Assembly: GCA_013003715.1 (NCBI GenBank)
Contig: JABDIN010000050.1
Coordinates: forward strand, 1 to 64,000
Direction of reading: 5' to 3'
Length of the DNA: 64,000 nt
DNA from: Desulfobacteraceae bacterium
GTDB lineage: Bacteria; Desulfobacterota; Desulfobacteria; Desulfobacterales; Desulfosarcinaceae
Below are positions 1-8,570 of the stretch, in pieces; the stretch's first letter is position 1, and every line of letters begins with the position of its first letter. The position numbers and the translations under genes were made by a program. The notes below the pieces were generated by a model, which worked only from the letters and a program-made list of their open reading frames with translations, had not been told where the DNA came from and did not search any database.

Positions 1-942
1 CCCCACCAGTGACCCCCATGATGCAAATGGCGCAGAGATGCCCAAGCCCAGAAATGACAAAAACGCTTCGATCATGATGTAATGGGGAATTTCAAGTGTG
101 GCGAACACGATGATGATGCCAAGCGTATTGGGTACCATGTGCTTGAAAATAATCCGCGGCGTGCTCGCACCAATGGATCTCGCTGCTTCCACGAACTCCG
201 AGTTTTTCAGGGATATGATCTGCCCCCGCACGACTCGGGCGACCGTCAACCAACTCACCAAAGCAATGGCCAGGAAGAGATTAAGGATACGCTGTCCGAA
301 CATTGCCATAAAAATGATCACCATCAGAATATATGGTAATCCGTACATGATATCCACCACCCGCATGATCAGATTGTCGACCCGTCCCCCTGCATACCCG
401 GCAATAGCACCAACGATGATGCCGATGAGAACCGAGGTAAACGTGCCCACCAGGCCGATGGCGATGGAAATCTGGCCGCCATAGATGATTCGAGCCAGCA
501 TATCACGGCCATGGTAATCCGTTCCGAAATAGTATTTCCGCTCATGCACCTTTATGGTCTTACCGTTGACTTCAAGCGTTTCGGTTTCAATCTGATGCTT
601 TAAATCGGTGAGTTCCTGGAGTTCTTCCGCATTGAGTTTTTCACGCCCATTTCTTTCGGCTTTACGGTATTGTCGGGCTTCGGTTTTCTCATACAACAGT
701 TCACCGGAGGTCCTCGTGAGCGAAGGCGGCAGGTGCTGATGATCGAGGATTATCTTTTTATAGGAATGGATCGGTAGAATAGTGGCGAGCAATGAAATCA
801 ACGCATATAAAACGATCACATACAGACTGCCGATGGCCATTTTGTTTTTTTTCAATCGCCGCCAGGCGTCCTTGTTCAGACTGACACCTTCAACGCTTTG
901 ATCAAATTGATTGGTTGCTTTGTTTTTTACAGTATTGCCCAT
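1..942 (-). CDS. oppC: Oligopeptide ABC transporter permease OppC (3' end cut by window edge)
   Basis: Second membrane permease of an oligopeptide importer; with OppB it forms the inner-membrane channel. The ATG at 942-940 opens a reading frame that runs unbroken to base 1, giving 314 codons, so the last few residues lie outside the window. The N-terminus is short and charged, with one membrane segment (residues ~35-55), then a periplasmic stretch, then the BPD permease domain. The EAA-type loop reads EAARSIGASTPRIIFKHMVP, and the last visible residues PFASWGSLVG match the usual OppC end region FLGLGxxxPxxSWG. It follows oppB by 13 bp, so the two are co-transcribed. The ATPase genes oppD and oppF would be expected beyond base 1. 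Family identity is strong; the transported substrate cannot be told. Confidence 0.93.
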   Translation of the reverse strand, partial: MGNTVKNKATNQFDQSVEGVSLNKDAWRRLKKNKMAIGSLYVIVLYALISLLATILPIHSYKKIILDHQHLPPSLTRTSGELLYEKTEARQYRKAERNGREKLNAEELQELTDLKHQIETETLEVNGKTIKVHERKYYFGTDYHGRDMLARIIYGGQISIAIGLVGTFTSVLIGIIVGAIAGYAGGRVDNLIMRVVDIMYGLPYILMVIIFMAMFGQRILNLFLAIALVSWLTVARVVRGQIISLKNSEFVEAARSIGASTPRIIFKHMVPNTLGIIIVFATLEIPHYIMIEAFLSFLGLGISAPFASWGSLVG

Positions 943-955
943 TTTGAAAAGCCTT

Positions 956-1885
956 TTATTTGTACGTGACTCTAGGGTCGAGGAATGAATATGCGATATC
1001 AACGAGAAAATTCATGATTACCAGTATGCCGGCATATACGATAACCGTTCCCATAATCAAGGTGTAGTCCCTGTTAAAAGCGGATTGTACGAAAAACTTG
1101 CCCAGCCCGGGAACCCGGAATATTTTTTCGACAACCACCGATCCGGTGACGATTCCGGAAGCCGCAGGCCCTAAATAACTGACCACAGGCAATAAAGCAC
1201 CTTTGAGGACATGTTTAAAGATGACTACAGATTCCTTCAATCCTTTGGCTCGCGCCGTTCGCACATAATCACTTCGCAATATCTCAAGTATACTGGCCCG
1301 GGACAACCGTGCGATATAGGCGAAATAAGGCAGCGAGAGTGTGATGGCAGGCATGATGATTGTTACCCAACCGTATCTGCCGGTAATCCAGCCGGATGTG
1401 GGCAACAATTTCCACTTCAAGGCGAGAAAATACATCATCACCGGCCCCACCACAAACAAGGGTATGGAAATCCCGACAACGGCGATCCCCATGGGGATAT
1501 AATCCAAGTAGGTGTTTTGCCTCAAGGCGGATATCATACCGGCGGAAATACCGAAAATAATGGCGATGGTCAGGGAAATGCTGCCAAGCAGGATCGAATT
1601 GGGCAGGCTTTGACCAATATAATAGTTCACGTCGTGATCCTGGTATCGATAGGAAGGGCCCAGGTCACCACGTGCTATATCGAACAAATACCGTCCATAC
1701 TGCATCAACAGCGGTTCATCCATATGATATTTTTTTTCAATATTGATGCGAATCTGCTCGGGGAGTTCCTTTTCCAGCATGAAGGGGCCGCCGGGGGCCA
1801 ACCGGATGAGGAAAAAACTGATGGTAATGAGAACAAACATGGTCGGGATCAACCCGAGTAGTCTTCTGATTATAAATTTAGTCAT
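956..1885 (-). CDS. oppB: Oligopeptide ABC transporter permease OppB
   Basis: Integral membrane permease of 309 residues, the usual OppB/DppB length. It starts with the family's N-terminal membrane helix (residues ~7-28), followed by the periplasmic segment with LAPGGPF, five further membrane segments, and the ATPase-docking EAA loop at ~209-233 (RTARAKGLKESVVIFKHVLK). The C-terminus ends FLDPRVTYK, like other OppB proteins (DPRxRY). It lies between oppA and oppC and is transcribed with them. The 105 bp between oppA and oppB hold a strong stem-loop that probably lowers oppBC expression relative to the binding protein. Upstream of the ATG only a weak GAGAAC is seen as ribosome binding site. 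Confidence 0.94.
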   Translation of the reverse strand: MTKFIIRRLLGLIPTMFVLITISFFLIRLAPGGPFMLEKELPEQIRINIEKKYHMDEPLLMQYGRYLFDIARGDLGPSYRYQDHDVNYYIGQSLPNSILLGSISLTIAIIFGISAGMISALRQNTYLDYIPMGIAVVGISIPLFVVGPVMMYFLALKWKLLPTSGWITGRYGWVTIIMPAITLSLPYFAYIARLSRASILEILRSDYVRTARAKGLKESVVIFKHVLKGALLPVVSYLGPAASGIVTGSVVVEKIFRVPGLGKFFVQSAFNRDYTLIMGTVIVYAGILVIMNFLVDIAYSFLDPRVTYK

Positions 1886-1937
1886 GGAATATGTGTTCTC
1901 TTATGATTTCAGGATAAAAAATGCATTGCCGAATACA

Positions 1938-1967
1938 AAGAAAGAGCCGGCTTCCCGGCTCTTTCTT
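1938..1967 (-). terminator. Stem-loop between oppA and oppB (attenuator or processing site)
   Basis: A perfect 13-bp inverted repeat: AAGAAAGAGCCGG at 1938-1950 and its complement at 1955-1967, with a 4-base loop. On the minus strand the right arm ends in CTTTCTT, followed by TTGTATTC, so the T-tract is short. Its place after the binding-protein gene suggests partial termination or 3'-end protection of oppA mRNA, as seen in many periplasmic-binding-protein operons. The role is inferred. Confidence 0.65.
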
Positions 1968-1990
1968 AAGTAAACCTGAACAACAAATGA

Positions 1991-3559
1991 TTACTTCAGG
2001 TATATGTGCTTCATCGGATGATAATCCATTGTATTTACGTACCAACCACCCCATTTTTCAGTATCGATGAGGTTTTTAGTCACATAGTGGTAGATGGGAA
2101 TAACGCCCTGATCCTGAGCGATAAAAATTTCTTCGGCTTTTCGCAAAGTATCCATTCTGGTATTTCCGGCAGCCATGGTGGCCGCTTTACGGACCAGCTT
2201 GTCATATTCGGCGCTGTTATATTTTCCGCCGTTCATGGCGGCGCCGGAGATGAACATATCGAGGAAGGTATTGGGATCCTGATAATCGCCGATCCATCCG
2301 GCCCGGGCAACCTGGAAGTCACCGGCACGACGGGTGGCCAGATATGTTTTCCATTCCTGGTTCATGAGCTCAACGTCTATACCGAGGCCTTCAGACCACT
2401 CCTGCTGAATATACTCGGCAATTTTTTTATGGTTCTCATTGGTATTGTAGAGGATTTTGAATTTCGGAAAACCTTTGCCGCCGGGGAAGCCGGCATCCGC
2501 CAACAATTTTTTGGCCTTATCAAGATCCGACACATTGCCATCAATTGCTGTGTAGCCGGCCATTTTCGGGACCATGGCCCCGGTGGCGATCTCACCTGCC
2601 TTGGATATCTTTTTCACCAGTTCTTCTCGGTTGATGGACATGGCCAGGGCTTTTCGGACACGGACATCGTTGAACGGCGGCACTTCATTCTGAACCGTAT
2701 AGTAGTATGTTCCTAAATACGGTCCCACCTTGAAATCATCACGGAATTCGACCGACCGGATCTGATCGATGGGAATGTCTCTATTCCAGTCCGACTCGCC
2801 GTTTTCATACATCTGAAAGCAGGTATTCTGATCATCATTGGAGTAAAATACGATCCGTTTCAGCGTTACGGCTTTTTTATCCCAGTATTTCTCATTGGGG
2901 ACAACGGTCAGTTTGTTCTGTGGTTCCCAGGTTTCCAGTTTGAAAGGGCCGTTACAAACAAAATTTTCGACATTGGTCCATGCGCTGTCATGTTTTTCGA
3001 TGACATGCAGGGGGACAATGGCAAAAGAGTAATGCGGCAGGGCGCCAAGGACGTAGGGCAGCGGTCCGACCAATTCCATCTGAAAGGTGTAGTCGTCGAG
3101 GGCCTTGATTTTTACGGCATCCGCGCCTGCTTTTCCCTGGTTGAAATCTTCAGCACCGGCCAGAAACATGGAGGGGAACCATGCATATGGCGCCGCGGTT
3201 TTGGGATCGAGCATGCGGAGCCAGGATTTTACGACGGTGTCGGCCGTAATTGCAACGCCGTCGCTCCAGGTGGTTTTCCTGAGTTTAAACGTATAGGTCT
3301 TGCCATCATTGGTAATTTTCCAGCTTTCGGCCAATCCGGGGATGGGATCGGCGGTTTTCGGATCATAGGTCATCAGACCTTCGGAAATAGCCATGTATAT
3401 CTGGTGTTCGGGAACACCTGAAATCAGATGCGGATCCAATGTTTCAGGTTCGGCCATGTTGTTGATAATAAATTCGCCCCTATAAGCTGCAACTTGAGCG
3501 ACCGGTATCAGGGTAATGGCTAAAAACAGTGCCGCAAAGATTAGCGTAAACCTTTTCAT
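1991..3559 (-). CDS. oppA: Periplasmic oligopeptide-binding protein OppA
   Basis: Family 5 extracellular solute-binding protein, 522 residues. An N-terminal signal peptide (MKRF, hydrophobic core, then VAQVAA before YRGEF) indicates export to the periplasm; no lipobox cysteine is present, so it is a soluble protein as in Gram-negatives. Family signatures include MAEPETLDPHLISG near the mature N-terminus, YTFKLRKTTWSDG, and a C-terminal region with GWIGDYQDPNTFLDMF. It is the first gene of oppA-oppB-oppC. An AAGGAGG ribosome binding site lies 6 bp before the ATG, and a sigma-70-like promoter is about 80 bp upstream. Peptide uptake is the family role; a nickel or dipeptide variant cannot be ruled out. 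Confidence 0.93.
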   Translation of the reverse strand: MKRFTLIFAALFLAITLIPVAQVAAYRGEFIINNMAEPETLDPHLISGVPEHQIYMAISEGLMTYDPKTADPIPGLAESWKITNDGKTYTFKLRKTTWSDGVAITADTVVKSWLRMLDPKTAAPYAWFPSMFLAGAEDFNQGKAGADAVKIKALDDYTFQMELVGPLPYVLGALPHYSFAIVPLHVIEKHDSAWTNVENFVCNGPFKLETWEPQNKLTVVPNEKYWDKKAVTLKRIVFYSNDDQNTCFQMYENGESDWNRDIPIDQIRSVEFRDDFKVGPYLGTYYYTVQNEVPPFNDVRVRKALAMSINREELVKKISKAGEIATGAMVPKMAGYTAIDGNVSDLDKAKKLLADAGFPGGKGFPKFKILYNTNENHKKIAEYIQQEWSEGLGIDVELMNQEWKTYLATRRAGDFQVARAGWIGDYQDPNTFLDMFISGAAMNGGKYNSAEYDKLVRKAATMAAGNTRMDTLRKAEEIFIAQDQGVIPIYHYVTKNLIDTEKWGGWYVNTMDYHPMKHIYLK

Positions 3560-3638
3560 ACTTCCTCCTTGTGTTGGTGTGAATGTGGGTACAAATTGGT
3601 AAATATGTGCCGCAAAATATATGTTATCTGGATTACGG

Positions 3639-3668
3639 AATATAAAAGCAAATTGTCTGGTGAGTCAA
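3639..3668 (-). promoter_or_regulatory. Probable sigma-70 promoter of oppABC
   Basis: On the minus strand TTGACT (3668-3663) and TATATT (3644-3639) are separated by 18 bp. The predicted start near 3632 would give a leader of about 70 nt ending in the AAGGAGG site before oppA. It is the best -35/-10 pair in the oppA upstream region. Confidence 0.5.
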
Positions 3669-4014
3669 GTTAAAACTCTAACCATGGTCTAATAAAAAGT
3701 CCAATCGGATTCTCATAAAAAATGAAACCAGTCATAATAATTATTAACCATCTGTTAATGTTTACTTTTACGATCACCGTGCTCCCATCCCAATCCATAT
3801 TCAAGGCCAATCATTACGCTTTTCTGCCATTAAATGCCCGGCAAACGGTCTCACAACACACACACGGTATTTTTTCTGTAAAAATGCTTTTATTACTGTT
3901 GAAGCGCCTGTTTGCCTGCTTTTTCTTTTCAAACATCTCAACCTCTGGTAGGTAAACGGTGCGATGTAAATGAAGTGATCATCAAAGCCGGACATTCTTT
4001 CCAGAAAGCGAGAC
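3669..4014. other. AT-rich intergenic region between divergent oppA and phosphoesterase genes
   Basis: The oppA promoter lies at its left edge; the rest must hold the promoter of the plus-strand phosphoesterase-kinase pair. A 77-codon frame at 3722-3955 is present, but it has no ribosome binding site and low-complexity hydrophobic content, so it is not called as a gene. I see no RNA gene or repeat. Confidence 0.5.
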
Positions 4015-4743
4015 ATGAAAAAGGCCGTCATATCCGATGTACATGGGAATCTTGAAGCTTTTCAGCAGGTGTTGGCGGATATCGACCGCCATAACATAAG
4101 AGAAATCTTCTGTTTGGGCGATGGTATCGGTTACGGCCCTGATCCGGAAGCCGTCATCCAGACGATGGTAACGCGAAAGATCAGAATGGTGGTGGGTAAC
4201 CATGAATTGGCGGCAATCGATCCGGCATATCGCCGCCGACTGAATCCGGATGCATTCAAGGCCCTGATGCTGAATCTCGCCCGGTTATCGGCACCGTCCA
4301 TGCGATTCATCGAAAATCTTCCGCTGTTTATCACCAAAGGCAATTGCCGTTATGTGCACGGATTTCCACCGGACAGATCCAGCACCTATTTGTTTCAGGT
4401 TACACCGAAAAAGCTGGCGCAATCCATGTCGGCTCTTCCGGAGCGATATTGTTTTATCGGTCATACCCACGAACTGAAACTGGTGTCTTACGAAAAGAAC
4501 GGTATAACTCGCATGAATCTGACGGAAGATACGATACCTCTCAAACCGGAATCAAAATACATTTTTAATGTGGGCAGTGTCGGCCAACCCAGAGACGGGG
4601 ACAGCAAAGCGAAATATGCCATCTTCGATGATTCGGCGAATACGATGGTCATAAAATTCATCGACTATGATATCGGGAAGACGGTCAGGAAGATGGAGGC
4701 CGGCGGATACCCGCAAAACCTCTCACGACGACTCTGGTGTTAG
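4015..4743 (+). CDS. Calcineurin-like metallophosphoesterase
   Basis: A 242-residue soluble protein with all the metal-binding blocks of the calcineurin-like fold: DVH at residues 8-10, GD at 35-36, GNHE at 61-64, His115 and GHTH at 149-152. It belongs with the short YfcE/Pfam12850-type phosphodiesterases or phosphatases, which use two divalent metals. The gene ends 13 bp before the start of a Ser/Thr kinase in the same direction, suggesting one transcript. A role as the phosphatase opposing that kinase is attractive because related enzymes can act on phosphoproteins, but this is inference; cyclic or nucleoside phosphodiester substrates are also possible. Confidence 0.85.
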   Translation: MKKAVISDVHGNLEAFQQVLADIDRHNIREIFCLGDGIGYGPDPEAVIQTMVTRKIRMVVGNHELAAIDPAYRRRLNPDAFKALMLNLARLSAPSMRFIENLPLFITKGNCRYVHGFPPDRSSTYLFQVTPKKLAQSMSALPERYCFIGHTHELKLVSYEKNGITRMNLTEDTIPLKPESKYIFNVGSVGQPRDGDSKAKYAIFDDSANTMVIKFIDYDIGKTVRKMEAGGYPQNLSRRLWC

Positions 4744-4756
4744 GACGGATCAATCC

Positions 4757-6166
4757 ATGCGGACAATCGGAAAATACATTGTCAGAGGTCTTTTAGGCCG
4801 GGGCGGTATGGGAAAGGTGTATAAGGCGGAACACCCCATTCTCGGGAAAATGGTCGCGCTGAAATGCCTTGAACCTCCGGAAATTCTGACCGAATTAGTG
4901 GGGAAAAAACGGCTTGAGGAGCGCTTCATGGCGGAGTCCGTCACCATGGCCGGATTAAACCACCCCAATATTGTGGACGTTCTCGATATCGAAACAACTG
5001 ATGAGAACATTTTTTATGTCATGGATTATTATTGCAACAATTTGGGGATCATGATCGGAGAAACCTACCGAACTGAAACGCCATCCAGACCTCTCGGCGT
5101 TGACAAAACCATTCACTACGCCACCCAGACACTCAAAGGCTTGAACCGATTACACCATGCCGGTATCATTCACAGAGATATCAAGCCGTATAATATGATG
5201 GTCACGGATCAGGATGAGGTAAAAATATGTGACTTCGGATTATCCATATATCGCGGTGAGACCACAGCGGGACCGGCGAATCTGAACATGGGATCGCCTT
5301 ACTATGCGGCTCCCGAGCAGGAACAAAAGACGGCCGATGCCACCTTTTCCACGGATATATACTCACTTGGGGTCATGATCCACCGAATGTTGACCGGTAT
5401 GCTGCCGGGCGGTCGGAACAAAGATAAAAACGGCTCCTTGCTAAACCTTATCCATCCGGACCTCGATGATTCATGGGATGACTTCTTATTAAAAGCAATA
5501 GCCACCGAACCGGATAGACGATTTACGGACGCAAATGAAATGCTGAACCGGTTAATGGCACTGAAACATCAATGGGATGAGAAAAAAGAGGCCTTATGCC
5601 GATTGAATCCGGCGCCCTCTGCATCTCCTGACACGGCAACAGGGGAACAAAAGCGTCGCAACCGTCAACCAAGAAGGACGCCTGTTAAAATCAATACCAA
5701 AATGGCACCCGCCGTATTCCCGGTTGATTCGCTCTGGCGACCGAAATCATACCACGAATCTGAATTTCATAAGGTGAACGATAAGGTAATTCGTGATTGC
5801 AGTACAGGTCTGTTTTGGCAGATTGCCGGATCATCCTATCCAGTGTCATTCGGGGATGCCCGGGAGTACATTGCGGATTTGAATATCTCGAATTTCGGGA
5901 ATCTTAACCATTGGCGCCTGCCCACCGTGGATGAGTTGTTGTCGATCATGATGCCGGTGCCCCTGGGTCGCAACCTCTGCCTGGCGTCGGTATTCGATCA
6001 TCTGCAGCAATGGTTATGGAGCATTGACCGGAAATCATTCACCGCCGCCTGGTATGCCAGCATGGATCTGGGATTCATTCACTGGCAGGATTTCACGGCT
6101 CGTTATTATGTAAAAGGTGTCTGCACCGGATCAGACGAGCCGGACAGGGTGTCAGGATCGGTTTGA
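4757..6166 (+). CDS. Ser/Thr protein kinase fused to a DUF1566 (Lcl C-terminal) domain
   Basis: Hanks-type (PknB-like) protein kinase of 469 residues. Residues ~7-265 form the kinase domain, with a glycine loop GRGGMGKVY at 14-22, VALK with Lys36, the catalytic loop HRDIKPYN at 139-146 and DFG at 159-161, so it should be active. A basic linker follows (~285-325). Residues ~327-460 form a DUF1566/Lcl domain recognisable by CSTGLFWQ and HWRLPTVDELLSI. No membrane segment separates the two parts, so the protein appears cytoplasmic. I chose the ATG at 4757 because MRTIGKYIVRG is the normal kinase start; the frame is open further upstream to 4667 but overlaps the preceding gene. The kinase-to-DUF1566 fusion is unusual. 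Confidence 0.88.
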   Translation: MRTIGKYIVRGLLGRGGMGKVYKAEHPILGKMVALKCLEPPEILTELVGKKRLEERFMAESVTMAGLNHPNIVDVLDIETTDENIFYVMDYYCNNLGIMIGETYRTETPSRPLGVDKTIHYATQTLKGLNRLHHAGIIHRDIKPYNMMVTDQDEVKICDFGLSIYRGETTAGPANLNMGSPYYAAPEQEQKTADATFSTDIYSLGVMIHRMLTGMLPGGRNKDKNGSLLNLIHPDLDDSWDDFLLKAIATEPDRRFTDANEMLNRLMALKHQWDEKKEALCRLNPAPSASPDTATGEQKRRNRQPRRTPVKINTKMAPAVFPVDSLWRPKSYHESEFHKVNDKVIRDCSTGLFWQIAGSSYPVSFGDAREYIADLNISNFGNLNHWRLPTVDELLSIMMPVPLGRNLCLASVFDHLQQWLWSIDRKSFTAAWYASMDLGFIHWQDFTARYYVKGVCTGSDEPDRVSGSV

Positions 6167-6197
6167 CACCGCTATTCGGCTCGAGAAAAAAGCGACA

Positions 6198-7043
6198 TCA
6201 CGCCATGAGTTTTGACATTCTATCGGAGATATCGCCAAACGCCTTGCTCACCGCCGAATCGGAATATTCCGACTGATAGGATACCCCGGTGTCACCGCAG
6301 GCCACAAATTGAGGGTCGAATGGAATTTTACCGAGAAAGTGCAATCCCCAAGCTTCCGCGGTTTGTTGGCCGCCGCCGCTACCGAATAAATCCACCTTAC
6401 AATCACAATGCGGACAGGTGAAACCGCTCATATTCTCGATGAGTCCAAACACTTCCAGTTTTACCTGTGTGCAGAAATTGATGGATTTTCGCACATCCGC
6501 CAATGCCACTTCCTGAGGTGTGGTCACAATTATGGCCTTTGCATCGGTAATGGTTTGTGCAATGGTCAATGGCTCGTCCCCGGTCCCCGGCGGTGCATCA
6601 ATCAACAAAAAATCCAGTTCTCCCCAGGCAACCTCACCTATAAATTGCTGAAGCGCGGCATATTTCAAGGGCCCGCGCCATATTATGGCGTCGTCTTTAC
6701 CTTCGGTAAGGGATTCGACCGAGATAACGGATAGATTCTCGGAATATCTGACCGGTATCAGTTTCCGATTTTCATTGAGTTCCGGCATACCGCTCAGGCC
6801 TAACATCCGTGGGACATCAGGACCGTGGAGGTCCGCATCAATGAGACCGACCTTATATTTTTTGTGGGCAAGGGCACGGGCCAGATTGACCGTGGTGCTG
6901 GTTTTACCGACGCCCCCCTTCCCGCTCATGATGATAAACTTATGTTTAATCCCTTCGAGTGATTTTTTGACGGCCTCTTCCTGACGGCGTTTTGGATCGG
7001 CGTCCACTTCTGCCGCCTGAACATTCTCATGAATCTCAACCAT
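6198..7043 (-). CDS. Mrp/NBP35-family P-loop ATPase (Fe-S cluster carrier)
   Basis: 281-residue Mrp/ApbC-type protein that holds and transfers iron-sulfur clusters in an ATP-dependent way. It shows the deviant Walker A GKGGVGKTSTT at 41-51, DADLHGPD at ~70-76, IDAPPGTGDEP at ~148-157 and the cluster-binding cysteines C210 and C213 (TCPHC), with a further Cys215. It lacks the N-terminal DUF59 domain found in longer Mrp proteins; the N-terminus is instead a short charged stretch. A GGGAG site precedes the ATG. The DUF134 gene just upstream on the same strand is a common companion in anaerobes. Client apoproteins are unknown. Confidence 0.88.
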   Translation of the reverse strand: MVEIHENVQAAEVDADPKRRQEEAVKKSLEGIKHKFIIMSGKGGVGKTSTTVNLARALAHKKYKVGLIDADLHGPDVPRMLGLSGMPELNENRKLIPVRYSENLSVISVESLTEGKDDAIIWRGPLKYAALQQFIGEVAWGELDFLLIDAPPGTGDEPLTIAQTITDAKAIIVTTPQEVALADVRKSINFCTQVKLEVFGLIENMSGFTCPHCDCKVDLFGSGGGQQTAEAWGLHFLGKIPFDPQFVACGDTGVSYQSEYSDSAVSKAFGDISDRMSKLMA

Positions 7044-7161
7044 GTTTAGTATATCTCCCTTTGTTTAACGATTTCCGCGTCATGTTATCGACCATTGGTC
7101 GCGTTCCAGGCCGATCTTAATTTTTCGGAAATGTGTGATGGTTTTATAATTACGGCTAACT

Positions 7162-7578
7162 TCACTGTTTGGAAATGCGATGAAAAGTGTCCTTGCTGCA
7201 TTCCGGACAGCCCTCGGGGCGTCCCGTACCCCTCGGTTCCTGCCACTCGTGATAGCATGCTTCGCATTGAAAGCAGCGGGAATCTTCAACGATCCTGAAA
7301 TTCCCCCCTTCCACATTGATGGCCTTGCCGTGGATCAATGCATCCGCTACAATCTTTCGGGCCCTTTGTACGATTCTGCCGAATGTGGCACGGGAAACCC
7401 CCATGCATTGACCGGCCTCCTCGTGGGACAATCCCATGAAATCCGCGAGGCGAATAGACTCTCTTTCATCGACGGTGAGGCATACCTCTTCCAGGTCGAA
7501 CATTGGAATGCCACGGGGTTTAAAATAGCTGATATCCGGATTATAACCGACAATTCTATTCTTTTGCGGCCTGACCAT
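7162..7578 (-). CDS. DUF134 family DNA-binding protein
   Basis: 138-residue UPF0251/DUF134 protein, likely a transcriptional regulator. The N-terminal part carries the family's KPRGIPM (residues ~21-27) and a sigma-70-region-4-like helix-turn-helix at about 50-80 (LSHEEAGQCMGVSRATFGRI). The C-terminal part is a zinc ribbon (CFQCEACYHEW followed by GCPECSK). A strong GGAGGGG site lies just before the ATG. The gene precedes the Mrp ATPase by ~120 bp on the same strand. DUF134 proteins are often found near Mrp ATPases and iron-molybdenum-cofactor proteins in anaerobes; the regulated genes are not known. Confidence 0.85.
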   Translation of the reverse strand: MVRPQKNRIVGYNPDISYFKPRGIPMFDLEEVCLTVDERESIRLADFMGLSHEEAGQCMGVSRATFGRIVQRARKIVADALIHGKAINVEGGNFRIVEDSRCFQCEACYHEWQEPRGTGRPEGCPECSKDTFHRISKQ

Positions 7579-7735
7579 CGCCCCTCCTCACCGGCAAATT
7601 ACCGGTTGAGCAACTCTGCGATCCATCTATTCCAGAACAGGCTATACCTGAACCGGTGGATAATCGACTTCATAAATTCCAGACAATGCGATTAAAACCG
7701 GGTTGCTTTCGAACCGCTGAAGCAAATAAATTCGC

Positions 7736-8242
7736 TTATTGCGATCGTTTTTCTTTTTCGAGTTCTTCAGGCGTCAATGACCAAAAGGGGGTACCGTCAT
7801 TGGTCAACCGAACTTTAAGTTCGTAATAATCCCCCTTCTTGATTTTGGATACCATCAGCACATCGGCCCCGTTGATATGGGCCCAGGAACCCTTTATTTT
7901 TACCCGGTCTCCTTTTTTCAGGGCAAGTTGTTGCTTTTCCATATACCAGGTGGGGCATAAATGGGCAATTATGCTTTCATCATCATCTTTGTCTTCCTTG
8001 ATTTCCAATGCCAGTGCCGGCGTCATTCCGGGCAAGGGTACAATGGATTTGATTTTCACGACCCAGGCATAGAAATAGTCCAGTTCCCTTGGATTGTAGT
8101 ATGAATTATATTTGCCATCCTTTTCCCAGCCATCCATTTTTTTGGCACCTGCACCAAAACTCTGATCCGCACCCCATGAAATGACGAATAAAAGGGTTGC
8201 AATGGCAACCATACGACCGATTCGACAACAGGACAAAGTCAT
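7736..8242 (-). CDS. Small exported protein with OB-fold-like pattern, function unknown
   Basis: 168-residue protein. I place the start at the ATG 8242-8240 because GGAGGTAAA sits directly before it; the open frame continues upstream to 8386 without such a site. Residues 1-~30 look like a signal peptide (hydrophobic core VAIATLLFVISWG, then FGAGA). The mature part includes HLCPTWYMEKQ, GDRVKIKGSW and GTPFWSLTPEE. This order (HLxPxWY, GDxVxxxGS, GxPxW) recalls a family of secreted OB-fold-like proteins common in Desulfobacterota. I cannot give a function. It is divergent from the large sensor kinase gene, with ~330 bp between them. Confidence 0.7.
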   Translation of the reverse strand: MTLSCCRIGRMVAIATLLFVISWGADQSFGAGAKKMDGWEKDGKYNSYYNPRELDYFYAWVVKIKSIVPLPGMTPALALEIKEDKDDDESIIAHLCPTWYMEKQQLALKKGDRVKIKGSWAHINGADVLMVSKIKKGDYYELKVRLTNDGTPFWSLTPEELEKEKRSQ

Positions 8243-8570
8243 TTTACCTCCAGGTTCTATTATCCGTTTTAATTCATTTTTTCCCGCTAATGAATAAGAA
8301 ATACGCATTGGGACCCTGATTTGCAAGTTACATTTGCGATAATGTTCCAATTGAAGCGACAGTGCATCAGGGTCACAGGCGTTCATGCAACCAGCCCAGC
8401 GGTCACACTCCTATCGGGTTCCAATGGTTGAAAATTTAAGTTTTTCCATTTCCGGTCGATCCCTAAGCAAGAATACCTCCCAGTACTCGTTCGTGGGATT
8501 TTAGTTTTCACGTGTACCGGATGCCATCGGATATGGCTGTTTTTATACAGGTAATAAGGCACTATTATCA
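8243..8570. other. Intergenic region between divergent genes
   Basis: 328 bp between the exported-protein gene (minus) and the hybrid kinase gene (plus). It must hold both promoters, but I see no convincing -35/-10 pair, repeat or RNA gene in it. Confidence 0.4.

Noticed and set aside
82-484. Two overlapping plus-strand frames of 85 and 128 codons
   Set aside because: They run antisense through the oppC permease gene, which has a full-length frame and clear family motifs.
3722-3955. 77-codon plus-strand frame upstream of the phosphoesterase
   Set aside because: No ribosome binding site, AT-rich low-complexity product, and no recognisable pattern.
4667-4756. N-terminal extension of the Ser/Thr kinase
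   Set aside because: It overlaps the phosphoesterase gene, and the kinase domain begins naturally at the ATG 4757.
8243-8386. 48-codon extension of the exported protein
   Set aside because: It would bury the signal peptide; the ATG at 8242 has a strong GGAGG directly upstream.
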